A stretch of DNA of 64,000 nucleotides from Lantana camara (Eukaryota; Streptophyta; Magnoliopsida; Lamiales; Verbenaceae). The notes beneath the pieces are model-generated. The model saw only the letters and a program-made list of their open reading frames with translations, searched no databases and had not been told where the DNA came from. Of the stretch, positions 25,000 through 37,534 are shown in pieces. Position 1 is the stretch's first letter; each line of letters starts with the position of its first letter. The translations under genes and the position numbers were made by a program. The DNA is taken from assembly GCA_037501455.1 (NCBI GenBank), contig CM074864.1, positions 33,568,001-33,632,000 on the forward strand, given 5' to 3'.

Positions 25000-25227
25000 G
25001 GTCGTTGAGATGAGTGGTTGATCGTTGGAAGATATTAACCCGCTAAGCACAAGGAAGGTGAAAATATGATGCATGCAGTTAGTGAGTGATTATGGCACGT
25101 AAATGGAACAATTAATGCACATAAAGTATGCAACTACAACAATTAATGAAAAGAAAGTTACAATTTTTAAAACACATAATTCAAGAAGGTCATATATCTT
25201 AATGCAATGCACACATTAGCACGTTGT

Positions 25228-25278
25228 TCCTACGCCGTACGACCTATACTTGACACAACACGACGCGAGAACTCCAGT
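25228..25278 (-). promoter_or_regulatory. Conserved block downstream of the primer site of C
   Basis: In element sense: GTCGTGTTGTGTCAAGTATA, then GGTCGTACGGCGTAGGA. It is the counterpart of 5552-5600 in A, showing that the block is kept even without pol. Confidence 0.55.
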
Positions 25279-25291
25279 TTTGCAACCCGGA

Positions 25292-25303
25292 GCTCTGATA
25301 CCA
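25292..25303 (-). promoter_or_regulatory. Primer binding site of C (initiator Met tRNA)
   Basis: TGGTATCAGAGC in element sense, eight bases from the LTR end at 25312. Confidence 0.95.
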
Positions 25304-25311
25304 CTTTAAGA

Positions 25312-26193
25312 TGTGACGCCCGGAACGGCGAGCCACCACATCCCCCGCACCATGGCCCTACACGAGTAACGAAATGGAAACTCCGGACCCGAATCAAGCC
25401 ACGGCGAACGGGTGACAAATAAAAATCTCACCTAAACTAGGCGGTCTAGACCTTAAAATAGAGTGCGCCATACCAAATTAAATACATGCGGAAGCATCAA
25501 GATCATCATACTCATGTAATGGCCACACCGACAAAATTTAAACATACAAATCACATGCAAACTTGGGCTCACAGGCCTCTTTTGAAACATAAGGCATGGC
25601 CCGGAAAGGGCAATTTAAATCATACAAATTCTCAATAATCCCGAATCATAAACATATTCATAAATTTATACATAACTCTAAATATACAAGAGCATGAAAT
25701 AATGATGGAAGATGCAGACGACTCGAATGACTCAACTCCAAAAGAAAACCACCGCCTAGTTCGACCAAAACCTGCAAACTGAAAAGATTGAAAGGAGAGG
25801 GTCAGTCCACAGACTGAGTGAGGGGGCTAATGCACACCAACACATATCTACATATAGAGCAAAGCACATATTAAAGAAAAGGCTATGTACCGGGAATAGA
25901 GTTTTACATACCAAAGCCATTTTCCAAAAGAACTCATACTTAATCATATATTCGTATATTTTTAAGTTTGAAAACTCGTACGGATTCATAGATTCAAAAA
26001 CGCAGATGGATTCATAATAAAACTCATAGGGATTCATATATTCAGATAGATTCATAGTTTAGCGTAGAAATCTCATATTGAAAACAGCACTCCTATCCCG
26101 TTTCATAATCAACATAATAAAACAAACTTAAATTACCCGGCGAGTACAGGTCAACGTTACCTCTTAACAAATGAATTCATAAGAATCGTAAAG
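25312..26193 (-). repeat. 5' LTR of C, first piece
   Basis: Begins TGTGACGCCCGG on the plus strand. It contains the acceptor-like CAG (25772-25774), the hairpin CAGTC-CACA-GACTG (25803-25816) and, at about 25870, the uninterrupted site corresponding to B's insertion in the other LTR. It ends with TAAAG (26189-26193), the TRIM target duplication. Confidence 0.95.
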
Positions 26194-26377
26194 TGTCACG
26201 CCCCAGGTCCACGGACCCGTTGGACGCGAGTGCAAGTCTCCAAGCCCACCGAGTATAACCTGAAATTGGGCCTAAACCACTGCCCAAAAGGGATATCCAT
26301 TGATTATACTTAGACTCTTTAACTTATATACTGAACTTAATCCTTACACTTTCCCGATGTGGGACAGTGGTATCACA
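26194..26377 (-). repeat. 3' LTR of the TRIM
   Basis: 184 bp; carries GTCCCACATCGG-like sequence near its start in element sense and TATATAAG at 26324-26331 as a likely TATA box. Confidence 0.93.
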
Positions 26378-26474
26378 ATCACCTCTCCTTCAAAATCATG
26401 ACGTCCTTGTCGCGGTATGATATATAGCCCATGACCGAGTCGTCTGCGTTGGGACTCTAGAGGTGGCTTCTACG

Positions 26475-26559
26475 GGCTCAAGAGGTGGCTCCCACATATG
26501 TAGCACTTTACCCCGCAGGCTCAAGAGGTGGCTCCCATGTGCGTAGCACTTTGCCCCGT
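26475..26559. repeat. 43-bp tandem repeat in the TRIM interior
   Basis: Two units starting ggctcaagaggtggctccca and ending tagcactttRccccg, period 43 bp, with a partial third (tagcacttagctcctgcgg). Confidence 0.8.
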
Positions 26560-26588
26560 ATAGCACTTAGCTCCTGCGGCTGACGAGC

Positions 26589-26601
26589 GGCTCTGATACC
26601 A
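26589..26601 (-). promoter_or_regulatory. Primer binding site of the TRIM
   Basis: TGGTATCAGAGCC in element sense, two bases from the 5' LTR. It is the same tRNA primer as the gypsy elements. Confidence 0.93.
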
Positions 26602-26603
26602 TT

Positions 26604-26787
26604 TGTCACGCCCCGGGTCTGCGGACACGTTGGACACGAGTGCAAGTCTCCAAGCCCACCGATTATAACCTGAAATTGGACCTAAACCACTGCCCAAAAG
26701 GGATATCCATTGATTATACTTGGACTCTTTAACTTATATACTGAACTTAATCCTTACACTTTCCCGATGTGGGACAGGGGTATCACA
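26604..26787 (-). repeat. 5' LTR of the TRIM
   Basis: 184 bp, about 95% identical to the other by direct comparison; TATATAAG at 26734-26741 in element sense. Confidence 0.93.
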
Positions 26788-26792
26788 TAAAG

Positions 26793-26954
26793 AAACATAA
26801 ATACATAAAATTCATAGGACTCATATTCCCGTATTCCATCCACCTTCTTCGGAAGTCTGCACGCGGGTTACGGGCCCACATCGTACAACTCGATACCTAT
26901 ACGTAGGGTAGCGATCCCGCAACGTACATTAGGAGCACGTACACAGGCTTAACC
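26793..26954 (-). repeat. 5' LTR of C, second piece
   Basis: Collinear with about 20215-20380 of the left LTR. It ends with TAACC (26950-26954), the left copy of E's target duplication. Confidence 0.93.
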
Positions 26955-29615
26955 TGTAGCACCCAAACCCCCAAGGTACTACATCCCCCGCACTATAGCC
27001 CGATCCACATACGAAATGGACAATCCGTACATAAACCGAACATAAAGCGAACAGGTGACAATCAAGAAAATAACGAGCTAGGTGGGACACTCCCCAACAT
27101 ACACCAACCAAGACATGAAATTAAAAGCGGAAGCATATCATTTAATACGTATAGGTACCACATTTACCAAAATATATACATAATAGGTACCAACATTAGC
27201 TATCAATACATTATCATCTCTTAAGTAATATTCATGTCCAAGTATCACAAAATGTAGTAATAATGAATAACATGATATCTCCAAAAGTGCTATACATGAA
27301 AGGTACAATGCTAGACTCGGTGTAAAGCAAGACCTGACTCAACTCCCGCCTAGCACGACCACGACCACGACCAAAAGTACCTGAAAAGTGAAGTATCAGT
27401 CTACCGAAGACTGAGTGAGGGGTAAATATATATATATAACACACGTCACATGCAAGTCATAGTCTCGGGTGAAGACTTGGAAATGAAATAAATATAAAGT
27501 TCAAGAATACTTGTTCTTTGCCCCGATAATACGAATATCAGGTTTAACTTGTTAACTTGCTAATTTCGAGAAACATGTGGCCCCGACGAGTAAGGGCAAT
27601 TCTCCAACCTTTCTACCATCGTGATCGATACGTGCCTGCTTGAATCATGAAATAGGCGATCATGCAATTCATTAAGTGCACAAGTAGTAATATAATCATG
27701 AGTGAAAACATGTAATAACCCGAGGATAACCCGTGATTTCGGATCCGTCCCCAGTTTCCTACTTCCTCCGGGTGATAGTGGGTTTGCAAGGCCCAACTAT
27801 CCACGACATGGTGTACATAGGGAACATGACTCCCTATGCACGGAACTCCTTCCACCACTAATCTCCTAGTGGCTTCAGGGGTGATCCCAATGAGGTGAGG
27901 ATAATTCAAGAGATACCCTTCAGCCTTTGCTTTCCCGGTTGGCTCAAGAACTACCCTCCGGCCCAAGTGCAATCATGAACTCGCCAAAACATGCTTGAAA
28001 TCATGAACAATCGTGGCTTGCTTGCTTGAAAATGTTTATATTTTAGAAAACGTTTATAGATATAACAGATTTTGGCCGAAATCAACACATAAGGGTGTAA
28101 TGGTTCTATATACCTAGAACAAAACCTCACCTTTGTTACAAAATAAAACAAGGATATGCTCTAGGGAGCCTGCTCCTCGTCCACGACCTCGTGACTTGTA
28201 CAAACACGACGTGTATACGTAAGACATGACTCAAAATGGACCAAATAGGACGACCGGTGAAAATGCAACGAGACGACGAGCCATGAACAATGTAGCATGA
28301 AAATATCTTGTTTTGACATGTATTCTATCATATAATAGCAATTTGGGGTCAAAGAATGCATTGGATCAATGTGCCAAAAATCGAATTTTATGCAGTAACT
28401 TTTCTTCTGTCAGACGTGTGGGAACGACCGTTCCAGCTTTCCTTTGAAAATGGGAAGGCCGTTCCCGTGCCCCTTTAAAACATGCCAGCGTTTTAAAATT
28501 TAAAAACACGCCTCTTGCCGGGAACGGCCCTTCCGGCATGTAGGCCAAAATGGGAACGGCCGTTCCCAGTCTCGCTGGCCTCCTTTACACAGAAGCCTGG
28601 GAACGACCGTTCCCAAAATGCACTAAGGTGGGAAGGGCCGTTCCCAGTTTCTGCAAATTGTAAAACAGAGCAGAAACAGGGGATGGCTACGGGAAACATT
28701 AACAAAGCAACAAAGTCCCAAGTTTTGATCAATAAATGCAAGAATTTCTGGGCAACTATATGTATACATTTTCAAGAGATGGTAATATATCATTCCAACA
28801 CATAAATCATGAAAAATTATCAAAGATTCCAAGTTTCAAGTTTGTACTCAACTTGATCATTCAAGCTAAATTTTCCAAGAATTTCAAGCTCTAGATTAAG
28901 ATATAATCATGTAATCATGCGTTAATCAACAAATAATCCATTTTTACTATAATCACAAACCCTAGCTATCATATATATGATCAAGAATCATGTAATCAAC
29001 CATACACCCACCTTGGAAGAACAAGAAATGGAGAAGAAAGATGATAGCGATGATTTTTCTCTAAAACTTGGATAATTTCTTGAAAATCTTGGATGGAATG
29101 ATGAAAAATCTCTTCCTCTTTTGTGCTTGGATGAATCGAGAGTGAGGGAAGCAAATATGTTGGTGAATTTTGGGATAAATTGATCTTGGAAGCTTGGAGA
29201 TACATATACCGTTTCATCAAAATTTGAAATGTGTGAAATGCCATAAATTACAATTTAATCCTTTAAATGTTTAAGCCATGCAATCAAGGATGTATCGTTT
29301 TGAAATATGATCAATTAAGCCCTTGAAAATTTATGCAATTAAGTCCCTCAAGTTGTAGAAATAAACATATAGGGACAATTTGATAATTAAAGCACTCCCG
29401 GTAAGTATTTCACGCAACAAATATTTTTCCATGACATGAAATTTTTTTCCAATGATATGATTTCATATATTTCGCATAATTAAGATATCATGAATTTTAT
29501 AAAGATATGGAATGTCACATAGGAAAATAGAAATTTAAAAGAAATAAAATAAATCCTACGCTCAAAATCTCACATGTGGCGTGCTTACCTGTTCATCCGG
29601 AATCGGGGCGTTACA
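26955..29615 (-). repeat. 3' LTR of element E (2661 bp)
   Basis: In element sense: a TATA-like GGTATATGTA at 29201-29210, donor GT 29011-29010 (CCAAG|GTGGGT), palindromes 28645-28420, exon-like block 28194-28131 before GTGAGG, hairpin 27397-27413 and acceptor CAG 27383-27381. The first acceptor is mutated here (TACAAG), but the 5' LTR keeps CACAG at 44335-44339. Confidence 0.95.
28420..28645. repeat. Palindrome array in the E 3' LTR (six units)
   Basis: Units at 28420-28434, 28452-28466, 28517-28538, 28551-28568, 28598-28615 and 28630-28645, of the GGGAACG/CGTTCCC class. Order and variants match A and F unit by unit, including the CCGGGAACGGCCCTTCCGG variant in third place. The 5' LTR copy lies at about 44561-44790. 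Confidence 0.88.
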
Positions 29616-29652
29616 ACTCTCCCCCCTTAAAAGAATCTGGTCCCCAGATTCT
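29616..29652 (-). promoter_or_regulatory. Polypurine tract and hairpin of E
   Basis: Purine run AAGGGGGGAGAGT in element sense, with the same 9-bp hairpin as A (29632-29640 with 29644-29652) touching the stop codon at 29653. Confidence 0.85.
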
Positions 29653-32600
29653 CTAGTCCTGAGTAAACAACTCCGGGTGGAACCGTTTCATTTTGTCCTC
29701 AGTTTTATCGCTTCTCCACAAAAATTTAACCATGGGAATCCTCCGGTTTCTCAATTCCTGAAATTTTCGATCCATGATCTTAACCGGCCTCTGAATAAAT
29801 GTCAAATTCGGTTCCAATTCAACTTCTTTCATGGGGAGAATCGTAGTCTCATCGGGGTAATATTTCCTTAACTGAGAGACATGAAACACGTTGTGAATCC
29901 CCGTAAGACTCGGTGGTAGGCCCAGCCGATAGGCTACTTCGCCTATTCTTTCAAGAATCTCGAAAGGACCTAAGTAGCGAGGATTAAGATTTCCTCCCTT
30001 CCCGATCCGGGTGAAACCTTTCCTTGGTGACACCTTCAAGAATACCCGGTCACCCACTTCGAACTCAAGATATCTTCGGCGAGTATCGGCATAGCTTTTT
30101 TGCCTATCTTGCGCGGCTTTCATCCGTTGTTGAATTGTTTGAACTTTTTATATCATAGCTTGAACGACTTTGGAAGGTTTCTCAAATTTCTCACCTTTCT
30201 TTATCCCTTCTTGTTTGGACCATTTCCACTCTTCCAAGTCGAAGAACAACGGAGATCGGCATTTTCTTCCATAAAAAAGTTCATAAGGAGCCATCCCGAT
30301 CGAAGCTTGGAAGCTGTTATTATAAGCAAATTCAATTAAAGGTAGCTGCTCTTGCCACGAATTCTGAAAATCCATCGCGCAAGCCCGAAGTAGATCTTCC
30401 AAATACCTTATTAATCTTTCTGTCTGACCATCTGTTTGTGGGTGGAATGCCGTACTAAACTTGAGTCTTCTTCCCAAGATAGCCTGTAATTCTTGCCACA
30501 ACTTCGATGTGAATCTCGGGTCTCGATCTGAAACTATGCTCACCGGAATACCATGAAGTCGGATAATTTATCTGTTGTAGATCTTGGCTAATTTTGGAAT
30601 CTTATAGGACATCCGGATCGGTAGAAAAGGAGCAGACTTCGTAAATCTATCCACGATTACCCAAATACCATCAAATCCACCTTTTCCCTTCGGTAATCCG
30701 GAAACAAAGTCCATCGTTACTTGTTCCCACTTCCATTCGGGAATAGGTAACGGTTGTAGAAGTCCCATGGGTTTCTGATGCTCAGCTTTCACTCTCTGAT
30801 AAGTCAGACAATGTTTCATATACTCGGCAATGTCTCTTTTCATTCCATTCCACCAATAATATTGTTTCAGATCCTTATACATTTTATTTCCTCCCGGGTG
30901 GATCGAATATGCGGACTTGTGAGCTTCTTCAAGTAGAACCCGTTTAAACTCTTCAGGCACTACTACTCTGTTTTTAAATCGAAGCAAACTGGTCTCGTCA
31001 AATCCAAAAGGAATCTCCGGATCAGCTCTAGCCTTACTTACCAATTTTTGTACCTCCAAATCATTATTCTGAGCCTCGAATAATCGATACTTCAATTCCG
31101 GTTGAATTGTGATATTGGAAACCCGAGCCTTTAACACAATTGGAGCAACTTCATCACTTTCTTTTATTTCCAAATTCGATACACTCGCTTTCCTGCTAAG
31201 TGCATCGGCGACCACGTTGGCTTTTCCTGGATGATACTTGATCGTGCAATCATAATCCTCTAACTTTTCCATCCAGCGCCGTTGCCTCATATTCAAATCC
31301 TTCTGTGTGAATAAATACTGGAGTCTCTTGTGATCGGTGAAAATCTCAAAGAAAGTCCCATATAAATAATGTCTCCATTTCCCGAGAGCAAAGATCATGG
31401 TTGCAAGCTCCAGGTCGTGTGTAGGATAATTCTTTTCATATTCTTTTAACTTTCGGGAGGCATAAGCGATCACCTTTCCCTTCTGAGTCAATACACAACC
31501 TAGGCCTTCCTTAGAAGCATCTGTATACACGGCATACTCCTCTGAACCCTCAGGAAGTGCTAACACCGGAGCTGAGACTAACTTTTCTTTCAAAAAGTTA
31601 AAACTTTGATCACACTTCTCGTCGCAGACAAACTTGACATCTTTCTTTGTCAATCGGGTCAACGGTGCAGCGATCTTAGAGAAATCCTGAACGAACCTTC
31701 TATAATATCCAGCCAATCCCAAGAAGCTCCTAACTTACGAGGCATTCTTTGGTTTTTCCCATTTAAGCACGGCCTCAATTTTCGAGGGATCGACTTCCAA
31801 ACCCTTGCCTGAAATCACATGTCCCAAGAAAGCAACCCGATCGATCCAAAATTCACACTTACTGAATTTAGCAAATAACTGATGCTTCTTTAAAGTCTGT
31901 AGAACAAGATTAAGATGCCTCGCATGCTCCTCGGCAGATTTTGAGAATACTAAAATGTCATCGATGAAAATGACCACAAACTTGTCGAGGAAAGGCCTGA
32001 AAATCCGGTGCATCATATCCATAAAAGCCGCAGGGGCATTGGTTAATCCAAATGGCATAACCACGAACTCATAGTGCCTATACCGAGTATTGAATCCCGT
32101 CTTTGGAATATCCTCTGCTCGGATTCACAGCTAGTAGTTCCCTTGTCTTAGGTCCAATTTTGAATAGACCTTGGAACCCTGAAGTATATCAAATAATTCC
32201 TCGATATGTGGAAGGGGATACTTGCTCTTAATAGTCATCCGGTTCAACTCCCGGTAATCAATGCACAATCTCAAAGTCCCGTCCTTTTTCCTTACAAATA
32301 ATACCGGTGCTCCCCAGGGTGAAGAACTCGGCCTAATATACCCAACTTCCAACAATGCCTCGAGTTGAACCTTTAACTCTTTCAATTCTGCTGGAGCCAT
32401 CTGATATGGAGTCTTCGAATACGGCTCTGCACTCGGATAAAGATCAATCACAAATTCTATCTCTCGCTGGGGAGGCAAAGAATCCAATTTTTCTGGGAAG
32501 ACCTCGGGAAATTCTTTCACCACTTACGTGTCTTCCAATTTCACCTGATCCTTAGGCTTATTCAGAACATAGGCAATGAACCCTGTAGCCCCATCTTTAA

Positions 32601-34134
32601 CCAATTTCTGAGCCCCTGAGAAGGAAAGTAGAGGTACCATCTTTGAAGTCCAACCCGTAGTAACCTCTGAACCCAACTGCACTTTCTTTGCCCGGTAATC
32701 TATTGTAGCACAGTGCCTGTACAACCAATCCATCCCTAGAATAGATTCATATCTTTCCATCGGCATAACAATGAAATCTGTCAAGAACTCTCGGCCCTCA
32801 ATCACCACTGGAACATTCCTGTAAACCTGATCCGTCTCTCGTCTACTACCAAAAGGAGTGCTATCTAAATAGCGCACAGAAGAGCATATAGCAGGCAAAG
32901 ACAGAGTAATAGCAATAGAATGCGCAAGAAAGAAGTGTGTAGCTCCTGGATCAAATAATGTATGGATCTTCGTGCCATGGATGCATATAGTACCTTCAAT
33001 TACTGCCGCAGGGTCGATCTCAGCATCCTGCTCCTCTCCAACCAGTGTATAAGCTCGAGCTCTCACAAGTGGCCTCTGGCCTGCAGGTGGCGGATCCTGA
33101 CGATCCGGACAACCATCAACCCTATGCTCATCACTCCCGCAGATCAAATATAAACCCAACCGTCATCTGCAGTTATCATATATATGTGTAGTAAGTCCAC
33201 AAAATCTGCAGCCCGGTTTCTGAGGTGGCTGTAGCGGTGCTGGAGCTCGTGGAGCCTTCTGTGGTGGTCCTGTAGCTCTGAATTTCTTCCCGGAGTCCTT
33301 CGGTGTTGGAGGTGCAGAGTAAGCTATAGGTCTCTTTCCTGCACTCGACCCCTTTCCCGATCTCGAACCCGAAGCCTATCCAGTACGGGTAATAGGCCTC
33401 CTGGCAATCTCTGAATCCTCGACCTTCAAAGCTTTGGCCCAGGTGCTCGTGTTAACTGCTTTCAATGCGTCCTGGATGTCCGGTCTAATTCTCTGCACGA
33501 ACTGCATCGCCTTGTGAAAGTCGTCATTCGCTATGTTAGGTGCATAGCGCATAGCGAGAAAATCTCTCAAACTCGGCAATGTACTGACCAACGAACCTCC
33601 CTCCTTACTTCAACTCTGTAAACTCCCTCAACCTGCGGGTACGGGAAGCTGGAGGAATAAACTTGTTTCTGAATTCCCGTACAAAGACCTCCCATGTAAT
33701 ATCTGTACCAGCAGCCTCCAAAACTATCTGTGTGCTCTCCCACTAGGAGTAGGCCTCGCCATGAATCAAGGTAAGGGTGCAGCGAGCTTTCTCCTGAGAA
33801 TCACAAGGTATGAGCTGCTAAATCCTTTCAACCTCTTTTAACCACATTTCGGTCTGTATATCATCGCCCTTATAAACTTTGGGGGAGGTTGATTCTGAAA
33901 CTCCCGTAGTATAGCTGAAATGGGGTTCTCCTGGGGTGCTACGGGCGCTGGTGGTGGTGGAGGAACCCTTTCCTGTAGCCTCTGATCAATCAGCCCCACT
34001 ACTGCGTTCATAAAATCCTGAGGCTGTGCCTGAGCAGGTGGAGGAGGAGGTGACCTCTCATGACGATGGTGACGGTGATGACGATGGTGCCGATGTCTCG
34101 GGGATCGGTCACGATGATGTCTATCACGATCCAT
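29653..34134 (-). pseudogene. gag-pol: Gag-Pol of element E, broken by stops, frameshifts and a small deletion
   Basis: Collinear with the A protein from its His-rich N-terminus to the chromodomain region. A 1-bp loss near 33885 and a 7-bp duplication (gcatagc) near 33541-33555 put part of Gag out of frame between them. In-frame stops lie near 33375 (Gln to TAG), 33160 (Arg to TGA), 32525, two near 32125-32130, 31735, 30568 and 30145. A six-codon deletion removes the EATWET region of the chromodomain. The RT FIDD motif, the RNase H core and the integrase SDRD and [10 protein letters not shown] motifs can still be read. It cannot make a functional polyprotein. Confidence 0.95.
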
Positions 34135-34307
34135 CCAGAAATCAAATCACTATACATGCATGGTTTGATTAATAAATGCAAATGTGTGCATATAATTCCA
34201 TAATGTCAATAAGCACACGTTCAAAGAAGATCAAATAGCTCAAGTAATGCAAGAATTCAAGTAGATCAAGTAATTCAATTAAATGCAGACTCTCAAGTAA
34301 CAAGTGA

Positions 34308-34380
34308 TCCTATGCCGTGCGACCTAGACTCACTTGACACGACTCGAGAACCTCGGTTTTACAACCGGGCTCTGATACCA
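34308..34380 (-). promoter_or_regulatory. Primer site and conserved downstream block of E
   Basis: TGGTATCAGAGC at 34369-34380 (element sense), eight bases from the 5' LTR, followed by the GTCTAGGTCGCACGGCATAG block (34308-34356), nearly identical to A. Confidence 0.9.
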
Positions 34381-34388
34381 CCTGTAGA

Positions 34389-34552
34389 TGTAGAACCCAA
34401 ACCCCCAAGGCACTACATCCCCAGCACTATAGCCTGATCCACATACGAAATGGACAATCCGTACATAAATCGAACATATAGCGAACGGGGTGACAATAAA
34501 GAAAATAACGAGCTAGGCGGGACACTTCCCAACATACACCAACCAAGACATG
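34389..34552 (-). repeat. 5' LTR of E, first piece
   Basis: Begins TGTAGAACCC on the plus strand. It ends with ACATG (34548-34552), the left copy of F's target duplication. Confidence 0.95.
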
Positions 34553-35015
34553 TGTAGCACCCCTTAACACGTGGAGGTACCACACCCCCGCACTATAGGC
34601 CGATCCACATACGAAATGAACAATCCGTACCTGAACTAACCCATAGCGAACGGGTGACAATACAAGAAACTGGCTAGCTAGGCGGGACTATACCCCAAAG
34701 CAATACAAGCTTAGGACATAAAACTTAAAAGCGGAAGCATGAATTCATTAATACATATAGGTACCAACAGATATCAATACATTATTATCTCCTATATATT
34801 ATACAAGCAAAAGTCTCCAAACGATAACATACTAACTCTGGACATGACAAAAGCAATATCATGGAAATGTGTTAAGTGCTAGACCCAGCTGGACGACAAG
34901 ACACGATTCTGACTCCCGCCTAGCACACGACCGCGACAACCTGAAAGGTGGGGCGTCAGTCCATGGAAGACTGAGTGAGGGGCAATACATATATATTAAC
35001 GTAGTTAACATGCAA

Positions 35016-35093
35016 GTTATAACCTCGGGTAAGGTTTTATAATTAAAAGTATTATACGTTCACAATAATAGGGAACTCGCCCGAGATTACAAC
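35016..35093 (-). other. Long stem in the F LTR
   Basis: Arms 35016-35029 and 35080-35093 form 14 consecutive pairs in minus-strand RNA, two of them G-U; in the other strand those two would be A-C mismatches. This points to structure in the element's own transcript. Confidence 0.65.
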
Positions 35094-35999
35094 TATCAAT
35101 ATTAAATACTCGAATCATTTTCATGCATTCACTACGTGCAATACGCGGCCCGGCGAGTGAGGGCACTTCTCCAACCTTACTCCAACTGTGTACAATACAT
35201 GCATGCTTTGTTAATCAATACGTGGTCATGCAATTCCCTTATTGTGCAATCGTGCAGGTGTATTCAGGCAATACAATCAATACATGCAATCATGACAATA
35301 ACCCGAGGACAATCCGTGGTTCCGGACCCGTCCCCAGTCTCCTTCTCCCTCCGGTAATGGCGGGATTACAAGGCCCCACCATCCAATCTCATTGAGCAGA
35401 GGGTACATGAATCCCTAAGCCCGGGGCTCCTTTCTCCGCTAATCTCCTAGTGGATTCAGGGGTGACCCCAAATGTGGTGAGGATAATGTTCGAGTTACCC
35501 GTCAGCCCATGCTTTCCCGGTTGGCTCAAATCACTACCCTCGGGCCCAACGTGACTTGCTTTACTCGCCAAACCCGATCAATCAATCAATCATGATACAT
35601 GACTTGCTTAAAATTGTGCATAAGTTTAGAAATAAGTATATATATACCTTTTATCCTGAAACCCACGTAAAGGTTATACGGGTTCTATATACTAATAATT
35701 AAACCTCACCTTTTCTTACAAAATACAACAAGGACAGGCTCTACGGAGCCTACTCCTCGTCCACGACCTCGTCACCTGTGCAAACACGACGTGTATACGT
35801 GAGACATGACCTAAAATAGACCAAATATGACGAACCGTGGAAATGCAACGAGACGATGAGGAAAATGCAATGTGGCATGATAACATGTTGTTTCAGTACA
35901 TATTGGTTCATAATATAGCAATTCGGGGTCAAAGAAGTCGTCGGATCATGGGGCTAAAAATGTAATTTTATGCAGAAACTTTTGTTCTGCAAGTCAGGT

Positions 36000-36229
36000 G
36001 GGAACGGCCGTTCCGGATTCCCTTTGTAAATGGGAACGATCGTTCCCATGAATCCCAAAATGCGCCAATGACTTCATTTTTAAAAAGGGCGCCTTTAGCT
36101 GGGAACGGCCCTTCCGGCACCAAGGACAAAATGGGAACAACCGTTCCCATGCTCGGCCGCCTATTTCATTTAAAAGAGTGGGAACGCTCGTTCCCACTAT
36201 GCCTTGAGGCTGGGAACGGTCGTTCCCAG
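36000..36229. repeat. Palindrome array in the F 3' LTR (six units)
   Basis: Units at 36000-36014, 36030-36049 (perfect 20-bp ATGGGAACGATCGTTCCCAT), about 36111-36125, 36131-36150, 36178-36197 (gtg/cac flanks) and 36210-36229 (ctg/cag flanks). The 5' LTR copies are at 42125-42354. Confidence 0.9.
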
Positions 36230-37134
36230 TTTCTGCAACTGGTAAGAAACAGAGGAAACAGAGCAGCAGCTACGGCATAACAACAAAGCTTCCAACAACT
36301 CAAGTTTGATCAATAAAAGGCATGAATTTCTGGAAATATGCATGCATACATATTCAACAAGCAATAATACTCCATTTAAACACATAAATCATGGAAAATC
36401 ATCAAGAATCAAGGTTTCAAGTTCATGCTCAAACTTGATCACTCAAGCTACAATTTCCAAGAATTCATGCCATAAATCATGTTATAATCATGTAATCATG
36501 CTTCAATCAACAAATAATCCATTTAACCACAATTTCTCAACCCTAGCTAATCCATACTTAAACAAGAATCATCAAACCATGCATATACCCACCTTGAAAT
36601 GGAAAGAAATGGAGAAGATAGATGATGATGATGATAAAGCTTCAATTCTTGAATTATTTCTTGAAATTCTTAATGCAAGGATTGAAAATCTCCTCTTTCT
36701 TTCTTCTGGAATGGTTCGGTGAGGGGAAAGGAAGCAACCGATGGATTTTTGGGATGAAAAATGATCAAGGAAGCTCATGGAATGTTTATACCGGGATTCA
36801 TCCATTTTGAGATGTGTGAAATGCTTAAATTACAATTTAGTCCTCCAAGAGTTCAAGACATGCAATCAAGTATGTATCGTTTTGAAATATGATCAATTAA
36901 GTCCTTAAAAGATTATGCAATTAAGTCCCTAAAGTTAAAGAAATATTCAACTAGGGACAATTTCGTAATTAAATCACTCTCGGTAGTTGTTTTATGCAAT
37001 AAATATTTTCCATGACTTGAAATAATTTTCCCACTTTGATATAAATTCATAAAATTTCATGAAAGTATTATAAAACATAATTTATAACATTATTTTAATC
37101 ATAAGATATTAATAAATAAAATCGGGGCGTTACA

Positions 37135-37171
37135 ACTCTCCCCCCCTTAAAAGGACCTGGTCCCCTGGTCC
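37135..37171 (-). promoter_or_regulatory. Polypurine tract and hairpin of F
   Basis: Purine run AAGGGGGGGAGAGT in element sense beside the 3' LTR, preceded by GGACC/GGTCC arms (37153-37157 with 37167-37171; GGACCxGG/CCxGGTCC with one mismatch). Confidence 0.78.
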
Positions 37172-37203
37172 ACTGTCAAGTTTTGAAATGATACATACGT
37201 CAT

Positions 37204-37335
37204 AAGAGAACCCCGTCTCTTGAACAAGAATGAAAGAACCCCGTCTTTCAGCAAGAAATGAGAAAATCCCGTTTCTCAGCAAGAAGTGAGAGAACCCCGT
37301 CTCTCAACAAGAGAGGAGAGAGAGCCCCGTCTCTC
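37204..37335 (-). repeat. Array of five covarying hairpins near the 3' end of F
   Basis: Perfect stems at 37204-37221 (AAGAGA/TCTCTT), 37231-37250 (TGAAAGA/TCTTTCA), 37259-37278 (TGAGAAA/TTTCTCA), 37287-37306 (TGAGAGA/TCTCTCA) and 37318-37335 (GAGAGA/TCTCTC). Each encloses a six-base loop, CGGGGT-like in element sense. Units repeat about every 28 bp. Where an arm differs between units the opposite arm carries the matching change. K has three such hairpins at 55324-55398. Confidence 0.88.
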
Positions 37336-37534
37336 AACATGCATGAAAGTAATTCAAAAGCCGATGGAAGAAACAATGGCATGGATGTTACATAGACCAA
37401 TGGAATCATATTAATTTCATAATATCATGTAGACAATTACAACCATTTTAATCACATACTTACCATTCGTAATTAACTAATTGGCAACGAATAAGAAATT
37501 AAATACGATAATAATAAGATCCGTGATGTATGTG

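Larger units (their letters stand above)
26194..26787 (-). mobile_element. TRIM element (594 bp) inside the C LTR
   Basis: Two 184-bp terminal repeats (26194-26377, 26604-26787) flank a 226-bp non-coding interior. Primer site at 26589-26601 (TGGTATCAGAGCC in element sense); purine-rich GAAGGAGAGGTGAT beside the other LTR at 26378-26391. Target duplication TAAAG at 26189-26193 and 26788-26792; the uninterrupted site is seen in C's left LTR near 20215. LTRs begin TGTGATACC and end GGCGTGACA in element sense. About nine differences between the LTRs make it older than A. It has no protein and must move with borrowed enzymes. Confidence 0.95.
34553..37134 (-). repeat. 3' LTR of element F (2582 bp)
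   Basis: In element sense: TATA box near 36792-36784 (GGTATAAAC), donor GT 36592-36591 (CAAG|GTGGGT), palindromes 36229-36000, exon-like block 35775-35710 (between CACAG and GTGAGG), long stem 35016-35029/35080-35093, hairpin 34957-34973 and acceptor CAG 34943-34941. Confidence 0.95.

Noticed and set aside
24595..25074. Host gene in the C interior
   Set aside because: Position after the primer site, short length and Gag-like tail fit a gag remnant better; no introns or host domain seen.
26194..26787. Cassandra-type TRIM with 5S rRNA-like LTRs
   Set aside because: I could not see a 5S rRNA-like internal promoter; the LTRs are only 184 bp and begin differently.
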